From Acidimicrobiia bacterium (GTDB taxonomy: Bacteria; Actinomycetota; Acidimicrobiia; Acidimicrobiales; Ilumatobacteraceae), in NCBI GenBank assembly GCA_030425785.1, contig JAUHYJ010000202.1, positions 1 to 6,728 of the forward strand: 6,728 nt of DNA. The letters are read 5' to 3'. Positions 1-6,218 of this stretch are shown piece after piece. Position 1 is the first letter of the stretch. Each line of letters starts with the position of its first letter. A program made the position numbers and the translations under genes. A model generated the notes under the pieces. The model saw nothing but the letters and a program-made list of their open reading frames with translations. It was not told the DNA's origin and did no database searches.

Positions 1-575
1 CCAGTCGATGCTGACGCCGTCGGGGCGGTCGAGATCGACCAGCCCGTGATAGCGATCGCCCGGGTGCAGCGACCCGAGTTCCGAGAGTGCGACCACCTGC
101 TTGATCTGCGCCCGATACGGCGCTCGCCCCTGGGGCTCGACGGTGAGGTCGAGCTCGAGTCGGGGAGCGTCGTTGACCCGCACCCCGGTCTCGTCGACCG
201 CGTGCAGCGTGAAGACCGCAGGGTGGTCGGGGGAGCCGACGTGCCCGGTCACCGACTGCAGCCCCGATCCGGCGCCGAACATCAACAGCGCCAGCAGTTG
301 GACACCGCCCATGAGCCCGCCGAGCGCCACGGGGAGCCAACGACGCTGGCCAGACCCATCGCGACCGAGAGCCCGACGGCGATGCCGCGCTTGCCGCCGT
401 ACGCCTCGGCGAAGGTCGCGCCACCGTCGAGGGGCTCGAGATCGCCCGGCCTCCCGACGAGCAGGCGCAGGAGGACCCCGCCGACGATCCAGATCGCGCC
501 GGCGTAGACGAGACCGTCGATGCCGGCCACGAGACCGCCCGCGACCGCAGCGATGCCGACGATCGCCAGCTTCAC
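1..575 (-). CDS. Membrane protein of unknown function, 3' end missing, with an apparent frameshift
   Basis: The gene starts at a GTG (575) and runs off the left edge. The first part, to about position 340, encodes two hydrophobic stretches (MKLAIVGIAAVAGGLVAG and LVYAGAIWIVGGVLLRLLVG), then a polar loop and the start of another membrane segment (GLSVAMGLASVVG). In that frame it then degrades into an implausible tail, SPWRSAGSWAVSNCWRC, and stops at 282-284. In the -1 frame, coding resumes from about position 336 with LPVALGGLMGGVQLLALL, completing a membrane helix. It stays open to position 1 as a soluble domain containing DETGVRVNDAPRLELDL, GRAPYRAQIKQVV and LHPGDRYHGLVDLDRPDG. From memory, this last pattern (a 'TG-x-x-V-N' strand, 'PY-x-A' and 'L-x-P-G') resembles the extracytoplasmic domain of uncharacterised actinobacterial membrane proteins; I cannot name the family. 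A one-base loss near 331-340 explains both halves. It may be a real mutation or an assembly error. The gene lies 75 bases downstream of the CotH gene, in the same direction. Confidence 0.72.
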
Positions 576-581
576 GTGCGA

Positions 582-585
582 CTCC
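582..585 (-). promoter_or_regulatory. Ribosome binding site of the membrane protein
   Basis: GGAG stands six bases before the GTG at 575. An in-frame TGA lies 36 bases further upstream with no other start codon in between, so this site fixes GTG 575 as the start. An ATG at 594-596 in another frame reaches a stop after eight codons and is not used for this protein. Confidence 0.6.
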
Positions 586-650
586 GCTCCCGCACCATGG
601 CGTGAGCGTAGTCAGTGCGCCGACGCGCTCCGGGCGAGTTGTCGGGGCGA

Positions 651-3600
651 TCAGTCGCGGGTGTCGAGGACGCGTTCGTCGACGATGTCGTCGAACGCAC
701 CATCTGCGAAGTACCCCTGGACGTCGACGACGACGTCGACGTCGGCGTGGCTGTAGACGCAGGCGACGCCGGCGCTGTCGAAGCGGACGGTCGCCAGCGT
801 GGCGATCGTCAGGCCGGCGCGGTCGTAGTTCAGGTTCGACGTGGCGTCGGGTGTGGCCGAGCAGTCGTGCACGCCGAGATGGCCTGCGGCCGCCGGGCCG
901 ACCGCGGTCAGCGACACGACCGCCGTGCTGTCGGGCCGACCCGTCACCTGCGCCGACGTGCCGGCGGCGACTCGCGAGCCCGATCGGGTGTCGAGGGCGC
1001 GTTCGTCGTCGGTGTCGTCGAAGGCACCGTCACTCAGGTAGCCGAGCAGGTCGACGACGAGGTCGGTCGACTCGTAGGCGTAGACGCACATGGCGCCGTC
1101 GCCGTCGAAGCGCACGAAGGCAGCGGTGGCGATCGTGGTGTTCGGGAGCGTCCAGTTGAGGCTCGACGTGGTCGGCTGGCCGGTGGAGTCGCACGGCACG
1201 ACGCTGACGTGGCCGGCCCCCACCGTGCCGGTCGCGGTGAGGTTGACGATGCCGGTCGCATCGGGGCGGCCGCCGGTGATGCGCGTCACCGAGCGCGCCG
1301 CCGGCGCCGCTCCGCTGCGGGTGTCGGCCAGGCGAACGTCGTCGACGTCGTCGATCGCGTCGGGGACGAAGTAGCCCTGCACGTCGGCGACGATGTTGGT
1401 GCCGCGGTAGTTGAACACGCACGCCGTCCCGTCGGCGTCGAACCGGGTCAGGGCCAGAGCGGCGCGGGTCTGGCCGGCTGCGTCGTTGTTGAGGTTGGAG
1501 GTGCGGCCCGGGTCGTCGCCGCACGGCAGCACCTGCAGGTGGCCGGGCTCGACCGACCCGACCGAGATCAGGCCGACGAGGGCGGAGCGGTCGGCCCGTC
1601 CCTCGAACTCGGTCTGGGTGAGGGGCGGCACGACGTCCCAGGCACTGACGCGGGCGCCGGCCCGGTTCAGCAGGGTGAGCCCGTCGGTCGCCTCGGCCAA
1701 CGGGTCGTCGTAGTACCCGGCGACGAGGTGGCTGCCGAACGCACCGGCGGTGCGTTCGATGTCCTCGTGCAGGAAGATCGCGGTGCGACCCGGCAGGAGG
1801 ACGGTGCCGCCGGGCACCGTCAGGTCGATCTCGGGGATCTCGAACGACGACAGGTCGACCGTGTCGCCCGAGTCGTTGCGGAGCACGACGTGCTCGTCGC
1901 CGAGGTACGACACTCCGGCGATCGACACGGCCGGGACCGCCGGCTGGGGTGCACTCGCGATGCGGCCCTGGGGGGCGAACCGTCCGAGGAGGCGTTCGTA
2001 CTGCGGCCCTGCGAACTGGTCGCGGAGGCGCCACGCCTCGTCGGTCGGATCGGCCGAGCCGCCGTAGGTGCCCCAGATCGCCCGGTCCGCGAGCGCTTCG
2101 GGCCGCACGAGCGCCGCCAGTTCGGCGATGCGCGGGTGCAGCTGCGCCGGGTTGAGCAGTTCGTCGGTCAGGGTTCGGATGCGCCGCTTGACCATCGCGC
2201 TCAGCTCGGGGTCCGCGAAGAACGTGAAGAAGAACGGGCCGCCCGGGTGTTCGAAGGCACCGCCGACGTAGACCGACGTGTCGTACGGCCCGAGCGTGTT
2301 GCTCCAGCGGCGGCCGAAGGTGAGGTCGTAGTCGTTCTGCAGGACGTTGACGCGGCCGTACTGGTCGAAGACGAGCCGGTAGTTCTTGACGCCCCAGTCC
2401 TGGTGCTGGATGACCATGCTGGCGGCGAGCGCGTTGACGACCGACGGGATGTCGACGAAGCCGTCGATCCAGTCGGCCTCGGCCTGGCCGGACAGACCGT
2501 TCACGGTGGCGATGAAGTCGCGGAGCCGCTGATCGTCGAGGTACTCGAACGTCTCTTTGTCGTAGCGGGCGCGGAGGCGGTCCTGGGGGCGCGTCACGTC
2601 GGCCGGGAGGAGTTCGCCGAAGATGTTGTCGGGGCCGACCTCGTAGACCTCGCTGTCGTCGAGGTCGTACCGGTCGCGATACGTGCCGTCGGGCTGCTCG
2701 ACGTAGCTGTAGAGGCCGTAGAACGTGCCGTTGCGCTCGAGCCGGACGGGGAACGCCTGCTGGGCGCCGCGCATGTCGGCGGCGACCATGAACTCCGAGG
2801 CGAGGGTCTCGCGGATGAACGAGCGGTCGATCCAGGCGGAGTGCATGGCGAACTCGTCGACGTCGTCGGGGAACAGGTCGTCGTCCTCGACGTCGTAGCC
2901 GGCCGGCATGATGAACTTCAGCTTCTTCTTGGGGAAGAAGCGCGAGGTCTGCCCCTTGACGCGCACCCGGGCGTTGTCGAACACCTGCCCGTCGTACGCG
3001 AACACCATCGGGTAGCCGTCGTCACCGGACAGGGTGAGGTCGTTGATCATCGTGTCGTACACGTCGTCGGGCATGAAGAACTCGAACACCGGCAGGCCGG
3101 TGGCGATCTCGCGCTGCACGACCGTGCCCCGGTAGTTCGACCCGTCGCCCTGGCGAGGCCACGTACCGGACAGGCCGCTGCGTGAGGCGGTCAGCCGGTA
3201 GCGCACGAGTGCGCCGGCCGCTTGCCCGGGGATGGTGGCGGACACGACGCCGTCGGCGAGCGACATGGGGATCGTGACCGCGGCACCGAACCCGACGACG
3301 TAGGTGAGCGATGCGCTGGCCGCGTCGTGCAGTTCGGCCGTCACCTCGATCGCCGCGCCGGGAGCGGGCGAGACGGTGTGCTCGACGTCGCTGAAGGTGG
3401 GCCGGAGCCCGACGCCGGCGCTGATGTTGTGGGTGCCCGGCGTGGGCGGGTGGGCCTCCCAGTTGCCGGGTTCGCCGCTCGGGGCGGCGACGTCGCGCCG
3501 CTGCAGCGAGGCGCCCTCGCCGTCGGCCAGTGCCGGCCACTCGTCCTTGTCGTCGTACTCGAGTTCGTCGACGACGGTGCCGTCGGCGTCGAACAGCACG

Positions 3601-3929
3601 ATCTCCTCGCCGCCGTTCGACAGGGCCCCGTCGTACCGGTCGCCGGTGACGACGAGGAAGCCGAGGCCCGGGACGCTGCTGCCGGCCGGGAAGCAGTAGT
3701 CGATGCCGTCGATGCACCAGCCGCCGAGATCGACGGCGCCGGGGTTGAGGTTGAACAGCTCGATGAACTCGCTCGCGGGGTCGTCGTCGTCGGGATGGAA
3801 GTGCAGTTCGTTGACGACGACCGTGCCGGACGCGGCGGCGATGCCGCCCGCCGGTGCTGCGATGGCTCCGACCGAGACGACCGCGACCGCGACGATGCCG
3901 GCGATGACCTTGCTGTTCCCCGTGCCCAC
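651..3929 (-). CDS. Secreted CotH-family kinase-like protein with lamin-tail domains and C-terminal repeats
   Basis: This 1092-residue protein starts at GTG 3929, the only start codon placed to include the signal peptide (residues 1 to about 33: one Lys, a hydrophobic core, an Ala-rich cleavage region). Residues 34-165 look like a lamin-tail domain (VVVNELHFHPD, SEFIELFN, DLGGWCIDG). Residues 175-270 form a beta-rich linker (SLTYVVGFG, LVRYRLTAS). Residues 281-655 match the CotH fold, an atypical protein kinase known from Bacillus spore coat: VRVKGQTSRFFPKKKLKF (322-339), the HQDWGVKNYRLVF segment (509-521) and NDYDLTFG (532-539), whose acidic residues correspond to the metal/nucleotide site. 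Residues 662-765 look like a second, degenerate lamin-tail domain (EHVVLRNDSGDTVDLSSFEI). Three repeats of about 90 residues follow (783-871, 893-982, 1003-1091). No sorting signal or C-terminal membrane anchor is visible, so secretion into the medium or non-covalent wall attachment is likely. Kinase activity and substrate are inferred from the family. Upstream, the frame stays open to 5192, but that part is only antisense to the dehydrogenase. Confidence 0.92.
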   Translation of the reverse strand: MGTGNSKVIAGIVAVAVVSVGAIAAPAGGIAAASGTVVVNELHFHPDDDDPASEFIELFNLNPGAVDLGGWCIDGIDYCFPAGSSVPGLGFLVVTGDRYDGALSNGGEEIVLFDADGTVVDELEYDDKDEWPALADGEGASLQRRDVAAPSGEPGNWEAHPPTPGTHNISAGVGLRPTFSDVEHTVSPAPGAAIEVTAELHDAASASLTYVVGFGAAVTIPMSLADGVVSATIPGQAAGALVRYRLTASRSGLSGTWPRQGDGSNYRGTVVQREIATGLPVFEFFMPDDVYDTMINDLTLSGDDGYPMVFAYDGQVFDNARVRVKGQTSRFFPKKKLKFIMPAGYDVEDDDLFPDDVDEFAMHSAWIDRSFIRETLASEFMVAADMRGAQQAFPVRLERNGTFYGLYSYVEQPDGTYRDRYDLDDSEVYEVGPDNIFGELLPADVTRPQDRLRARYDKETFEYLDDQRLRDFIATVNGLSGQAEADWIDGFVDIPSVVNALAASMVIQHQDWGVKNYRLVFDQYGRVNVLQNDYDLTFGRRWSNTLGPYDTSVYVGGAFEHPGGPFFFTFFADPELSAMVKRRIRTLTDELLNPAQLHPRIAELAALVRPEALADRAIWGTYGGSADPTDEAWRLRDQFAGPQYERLLGRFAPQGRIASAPQPAVPAVSIAGVSYLGDEHVVLRNDSGDTVDLSSFEIPEIDLTVPGGTVLLPGRTAIFLHEDIERTAGAFGSHLVAGYYDDPLAEATDGLTLLNRAGARVSAWDVVPPLTQTEFEGRADRSALVGLISVGSVEPGHLQVLPCGDDPGRTSNLNNDAAGQTRAALALTRFDADGTACVFNYRGTNIVADVQGYFVPDAIDDVDDVRLADTRSGAAPAARSVTRITGGRPDATGIVNLTATGTVGAGHVSVVPCDSTGQPTTSSLNWTLPNTTIATAAFVRFDGDGAMCVYAYESTDLVVDLLGYLSDGAFDDTDDERALDTRSGSRVAAGTSAQVTGRPDSTAVVSLTAVGPAAAGHLGVHDCSATPDATSNLNYDRAGLTIATLATVRFDSAGVACVYSHADVDVVVDVQGYFADGAFDDIVDERVLDTRD
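657..1583 (-). repeat. Three tandem C-terminal protein repeats of the CotH protein
   Basis: Three units of 89-90 residues (coding 1583-1317, 1253-984 and 923-657) share the order: Val-rich strand, 'GH-x-x-V-x-x-C', 'S-x-LN', 'RFD-x-x-G-x-x-CV', '(V/A)D-x-x-GY' and a closing '(D/E)(E/D)R-x-x-DTR' or close variant. Each has exactly two cysteines (C803/C837, C913/C948, C1023/C1057), which suggests one disulfide per unit outside the cell. The DNA copies have diverged, so this is an old protein-level duplication. Similar units ending in 'LLDTR' occur at the C-termini of many secreted actinobacterial proteins (recalled, not searched). The role is unknown; surface or matrix binding is a guess. Confidence 0.85.
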
Positions 3930-3935
3930 GCAGCG

Positions 3936-3944
3936 ACGGTAACA
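3936..3944 (-). promoter_or_regulatory. Probable extended -10 promoter of the CotH gene, leaderless
   Basis: Read on the minus strand, TGT-TACCGT gives an extended -10 (TGn) followed by a TANNNT hexamer at 3941-3936. Six bases separate it from GTG 3929, so the predicted transcription start coincides with the start codon. No Shine-Dalgarno sequence precedes the GTG, which fits a leaderless message, common in actinobacteria. I see no convincing -35 box. Confidence 0.45.
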
Positions 3945-4004
3945 GCACGACGGGGGTGGCGGGGCCGGTATCGCCCGAACGGATGACAGGCGGAGCGCTC
4001 GCGG

Positions 4005-4020
4005 GTTACCGGCGGGTAGA
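4005..4020. promoter_or_regulatory. Operator-like site 1 upstream of the acyl-CoA dehydrogenase
   Basis: GTTACCGGCGGGTAGA matches 12 of 16 bases of site 2 at 4029-4044, in the same orientation and 24 bases upstream. Its core, TACCGGCGGGTA, is itself palindromic at 10 of 12 positions. It overlaps the proposed -35 box (4017-4022), as expected for a repressor site. It is weaker than site 2, so it may be a secondary, cooperative site. Confidence 0.45.
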
Positions 4021-4046
4021 CAAATGTGGTTACCCGCGAGTAACTT
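4017..4046 (+). promoter_or_regulatory. Promoter of the acyl-CoA dehydrogenase, probably leaderless
   Basis: A -35 box, TAGACA (4017-4022; 5 of 6 match TTGACA), is followed after 18 bases by a -10 box, TAACTT (4041-4046; fits TANNNT). Six bases later comes ATG 4053, so transcription should begin at or next to the A of the start codon. The GGGGG at 4047-4051 ends one base before the ATG, too close to act as a Shine-Dalgarno site. This supports leaderless translation. Confidence 0.6.
4029..4044. promoter_or_regulatory. Operator-like palindrome (site 2) over the dehydrogenase -10 box
   Basis: GTTACCCGCGAGTAAC is a 16-bp palindrome with only one mismatched pair: arms GTTAC/GTAAC around a central CGCG. 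It fills the promoter spacer and covers four bases of the -10 box, so a bound protein should block RNA polymerase. TTAC...GTAA palindromes in front of acyl-CoA dehydrogenase genes are typical of TetR-type lipid-responsive repressors. The regulator itself is not in this window, so the family is an inference. Confidence 0.55.
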
Positions 4047-4052
4047 GGGGGC

Positions 4053-5267
4053 ATGGCCGAATTCTCCATGCACCTGAACGAGGACCAGCTCGCACTGCAG
4101 AAGTGGGTCCACGGTTTCGCCGAGGACGTCATGCGTCCCAACGCCGAGGAGTGGGACGAGCGGGAGGAGTTCCCGTACCCGATCGTCGAGCAGGCCGCGC
4201 AGATCGGCCTGTATGGCTGGGAGTTCGTCGCCGAGGCGATGATGAACGACCCGACCGGGCTCACCTTCCCGGTCGCGATCGAGGAGCTGTTCTGGGGCGA
4301 CGCCGGGCTCGGCATGGCCATCATGGGCACCTCGCTCGCCGCCGCCGGCATCGCCGCCAGCGGCACGCCCGAGCAGATCATGGAGTGGGTGCCGCAGTGC
4401 TACGGCACGGCCGACAAGATCGCCCTCGGCGCCTTCGCCGCCAGCGAGCCGGACGCCGGCTCGGACGTCGGCGGCTACCGCACGAGCGCCGTGTACGACG
4501 AGGCCAAGGACGAGTGGGTGCTGAACGGCACGAAGGCCTGGATCACCAACGGCGGCATCGCCGACGTGCACGTCGTGGTCGGTGTCGTCGACCCGGCGCT
4601 GAAGACCAAGGGCCACGCCAGCTTCATCGTGCCGCCCGGCACGCCGGGCCTGTCGATGGGGCAGAAGTACAAGAAGCACGGCATCCGGGCGAGCCACACG
4701 GCCGAGGTCGTGCTCGACGACGTGCGCGTGCCCGGGAGCTGCCTGCTCGGCGGCAAGGAGAAGCTCGACGAGCGTCTCGCCCGCGTCCGGGAGGGCAAGC
4801 CGGGCAACGCCCAGGCAGCCATGCAGACGTTCGAGGCGACCCGCCCGTCGGTCGGCGCCCAGGCGCTCGGCATCGCCCGCGCCGCCTACGAGTACTCCCT
4901 CGAGTACGCGAAGCAGCGCGAGGCGTTCGGTCGGCCGATCATCATGAACCAGTCGATCGCGTTCATGCTCGCCGACATGGCGACCGAGATCGAGGCGACC
5001 CGCGGCATGATCTGGCGCGCCGCTTGGCTCGGCAAGCAGAAGCAGTTCCAGTACGCCGAGGGTTCGATGGCCAAGTTGAAGGCCGGTCGGGTCGCCACGT
5101 GGGTGACCGAGCGCGCGATCCAGATCCTCGGCGGCTACGGCTACACCCGCGAGTACCCCGTCGAGCGCTGGCACCGCGACGCGAAGATCCACGACATCTT
5201 CGAAGGCACCGAGCAGATCCAGCAGCTGGTGATCAGCCGGGCCATCTCGGGCCTGCGTATCGAGTGA
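4053..5267 (+). CDS. Acyl-CoA dehydrogenase (FAD-dependent, FadE/AcdA type)
   Basis: This 404-residue cytosolic flavoenzyme should oxidise an acyl-CoA to the 2-enoyl-CoA, passing electrons to electron-transfer flavoprotein, as in beta-oxidation or breakdown of branched or cyclic acids. The helical N-terminal domain covers about residues 1-120. The middle beta domain has the flavin motif FAASEPDAGSD (128-138) and WITNGG (163-168). The C-terminal domain has KQREAFGRP (287-295), LGGYGYTREYPVERWHRD (359-376) and IFEGTEQIQ (382-390). Glu384 in FEGT is at the position of the catalytic base in short- and medium-chain enzymes. Length is close to the usual 380-400; a segment of about 14 extra residues lies at 234-256 between LLGG and AAMQTFEATRP. 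From memory, an actinobacterial FadE subfamily carries a similar insert. The substrate cannot be read from sequence. The gene is divergent from CotH and convergent with DinB, so it is probably transcribed alone. Confidence 0.95.
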   Translation: MAEFSMHLNEDQLALQKWVHGFAEDVMRPNAEEWDEREEFPYPIVEQAAQIGLYGWEFVAEAMMNDPTGLTFPVAIEELFWGDAGLGMAIMGTSLAAAGIAASGTPEQIMEWVPQCYGTADKIALGAFAASEPDAGSDVGGYRTSAVYDEAKDEWVLNGTKAWITNGGIADVHVVVGVVDPALKTKGHASFIVPPGTPGLSMGQKYKKHGIRASHTAEVVLDDVRVPGSCLLGGKEKLDERLARVREGKPGNAQAAMQTFEATRPSVGAQALGIARAAYEYSLEYAKQREAFGRPIIMNQSIAFMLADMATEIEATRGMIWRAAWLGKQKQFQYAEGSMAKLKAGRVATWVTERAIQILGGYGYTREYPVERWHRDAKIHDIFEGTEQIQQLVISRAISGLRIE

Positions 5268-5275
5268 TTCACTCG
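5261..5275. other. Perfect palindrome holding both convergent stop codons
   Basis: CGAGTGATTCACTCG has 7-bp arms around one central T. It contains the TGA of the dehydrogenase (5265-5267) and, on the other strand, the TGA of the DinB gene (5271-5269). Both proteins therefore end in Glu (GAG) then TGA. A one-base centre is too small for a normal hairpin loop and no T-run follows, so I do not call it a terminator. Confidence 0.6.
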
Positions 5276-6015
5276 CCCGCAGGGGCGGTCAGCAACGCGA
5301 GGTCGCGGCGGGCGTAGCGCAGGTGCGCCCACTCCTCCTCCAGGATCACCCGGATGCAGTCGCCGACGGTCGGGTGCCAGTCGCCACCGCCCCACGGGTT
5401 GTCCCGCTCCTCGGCGAGCAGGTCCGCGGTGACGGTCGCCAGGAAGTCGGTGACCATCTGCTGTCGCTCGGCCCGCACTGCGAGGATCTCCTCGAAGCGC
5501 GGCTCGTCGGTGCGGAAGATCGACATGTCGAAGCCCATCTCGGCGGCTCCCGTGAAGATCTGGCCGAGCTCGTGGAACGGCTGGTCGATCCGCATGATCC
5601 CGCCGCGGAGCCAGGCGTCGGTGGCCAGCACGAGGTGACGCAGCGTCTGGGCGAGCGACCATTCGTGCTCGACATGGGCGTCGACCAGATCCGGAGGAGT
5701 GGCGGCCACCGTCGTGTCCCACGCCTCCTGGACGGCGACCCATCCGTCGCGGAGCCCGTCGGGTGTCTGCGCGTGCTGCAGCTCGCGGCCCGGGAACCGC
5801 CGGTTGAGCTCGGCCTCGACGAGCGGCACGACGTCGACCCCGTTCACGATCAGGGTGCCGAAGAACAGGTCGTGGCTGTCGATGTCGAGCCCACCAACGT
5901 CGACGCTGCGCATCGTGACCCCGCTCACGTCGCACGATCGGAGGACGGCGCCCTTGAAGCTCGTCCTGACGAAGGTCGCACCCTCGAAGTTCCCGGTGTC
6001 GGACGGCGTCGTCAT
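5269..6015 (-). CDS. DinB-superfamily protein with N-terminal pentapeptide repeats
   Basis: This protein has 248 residues. Residues 11-50 form about eight pentapeptide units with a hydrophobic fifth position (EGATF, VRTSF, KGAVL, RSCDV and so on), enough for roughly two turns of a right-handed beta-helix. After VNGVDVVPLVEAELNRRFPG (57-76) comes a four-helix DinB-like domain (about 85-245) with HEWSLAQTLRHLVLATDAWL (117-136) and EEEWAHLRYARRDL (226-239). His127 and His231, with His117 or His214, are plausible metal ligands of the DinB/mycothiol-dependent isomerase fold. DinB-like enzymes are metal-dependent thiol (mycothiol or bacillithiol) transferases, but this one's reaction is unknown. 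I chose ATG 6015 because a -10-like hexamer lies six bases upstream. An in-frame GTG at 6030 would add MQNGD and cannot be excluded. The gene is convergent with the dehydrogenase, one base between stops, and 40 bases downstream of the basic microprotein gene. Confidence 0.88.
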   Translation of the reverse strand: MTTPSDTGNFEGATFVRTSFKGAVLRSCDVSGVTMRSVDVGGLDIDSHDLFFGTLIVNGVDVVPLVEAELNRRFPGRELQHAQTPDGLRDGWVAVQEAWDTTVAATPPDLVDAHVEHEWSLAQTLRHLVLATDAWLRGGIMRIDQPFHELGQIFTGAAEMGFDMSIFRTDEPRFEEILAVRAERQQMVTDFLATVTADLLAEERDNPWGGGDWHPTVGDCIRVILEEEWAHLRYARRDLALLTAPAGE

Positions 6016-6021
6016 GTCGCC

Positions 6022-6027
6022 ATTCTG
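6022..6027 (-). promoter_or_regulatory. Possible -10 box for leaderless DinB transcript
   Basis: CAGAAT on the minus strand keeps the key A and final T of a -10 box and sits six bases before ATG 6015, the same geometry as the two promoters in 3930-4052. There is no clear -35 (GCGACC at 17 bases is weak), so this is tentative. If real, DinB can be expressed apart from the genes upstream of it. Confidence 0.3.
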
Positions 6028-6055
6028 CACCCCGGCACGTCCCGGGTCGCGCCGG

Positions 6056-6166
6056 TCAGTCGACTGGCCGCTTGTTCTGTTGCTTCTCGCGCTTCGCGGC
6101 GCGCTTCTCCTTCAGCGTCTTGCCGGCCTTCTTGCCGGCGGGTCGTTGGGGTGATCGATCGGGCAT
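6056..6166 (-). CDS. Basic microprotein of 36 residues, function unknown
   Basis: ATG 6166 to TGA 6056 encodes a 36-residue protein with 13 Lys/Arg and only 4 Asp/Glu. The centre reads AGKKAGKTLKEKRAAKREKQ, a highly charged stretch likely to be helical. An AGGAG ribosome site six bases upstream supports translation. From memory, similar tiny proteins with a '(S/T)LKEKR-x-x-K' core are widespread and uncharacterised in actinobacteria. The charge suggests nucleic-acid or ribosome binding, but that is a guess. It lies 52 bases after the mini zinc ribbon and 40 bases before DinB, all in one direction. The overlapping longer minus-strand frame through 6112-6669 is rich in Arg/Ser/Pro and is a shadow. 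Confidence 0.75.
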   Translation of the reverse strand: MPDRSPQRPAGKKAGKTLKEKRAAKREKQQNKRPVD

Positions 6167-6172
6167 GGCTTG

Positions 6173-6177
6173 CTCCT
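6173..6177 (-). promoter_or_regulatory. Ribosome binding site of the 36-residue protein
   Basis: AGGAG, six bases before ATG 6166, is the strongest Shine-Dalgarno match in the window. It is the main reason for accepting so short a gene. Confidence 0.65.
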
Positions 6178-6218
6178 GTCGGTGATGTCGTCGAGATCTG
6201 GGTGGGGCATGTCGACGG

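Noticed and set aside
282..312. Separate short downstream gene starting at ATG 312 or at the TGATG overlap near 282-286
   Set aside because: Residues upstream of those starts in the same frame (LPVALGG) already complete a membrane helix, so a frame break in one gene fits better than two overlapping genes.
576..650. Transcription terminator between the CotH gene and the membrane protein
   Set aside because: Only a weak, imperfect GC stem (near 615-630) and no T-run. Not supportable.
722..750. GTCGAC/GACGTC microsatellite-like run
   Set aside because: It encodes the alternating Val/Asp strand of the third C-terminal repeat. It is coding bias rather than a separate repeat element.
101..1159. 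352-codon plus-strand frame, very Arg/Ser/Pro-rich
   Set aside because: Its long arginine runs are typical of an off-frame reading of GC-rich DNA. It overlaps two real genes on the other strand.
615..3185. 856-codon open frame on the plus strand, rich in Val/Asp/Gly
   Set aside because: It is antisense to the CotH gene, with no recognisable domain and biased composition. The minus strand has clear domains, a signal peptide and a repeat.
3998..4040. Inverted repeat read as an RNA attenuator hairpin
   Set aside because: It lies upstream of the predicted transcription start of the dehydrogenase, so it would not be transcribed. A protein-binding role is more likely.
3930..5192. N-terminal extension of the CotH reading frame across the dehydrogenase (about 420 extra codons)
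   Set aside because: It is exactly antisense to the well-supported acyl-CoA dehydrogenase. The frame is open only because of the GC-rich codon bias. A signal peptide begins at GTG 3929.
3956..5317. 453-codon plus-strand frame overlapping the dehydrogenase
   Set aside because: It is the dehydrogenase sequence read in another frame, Arg-rich and without motifs.
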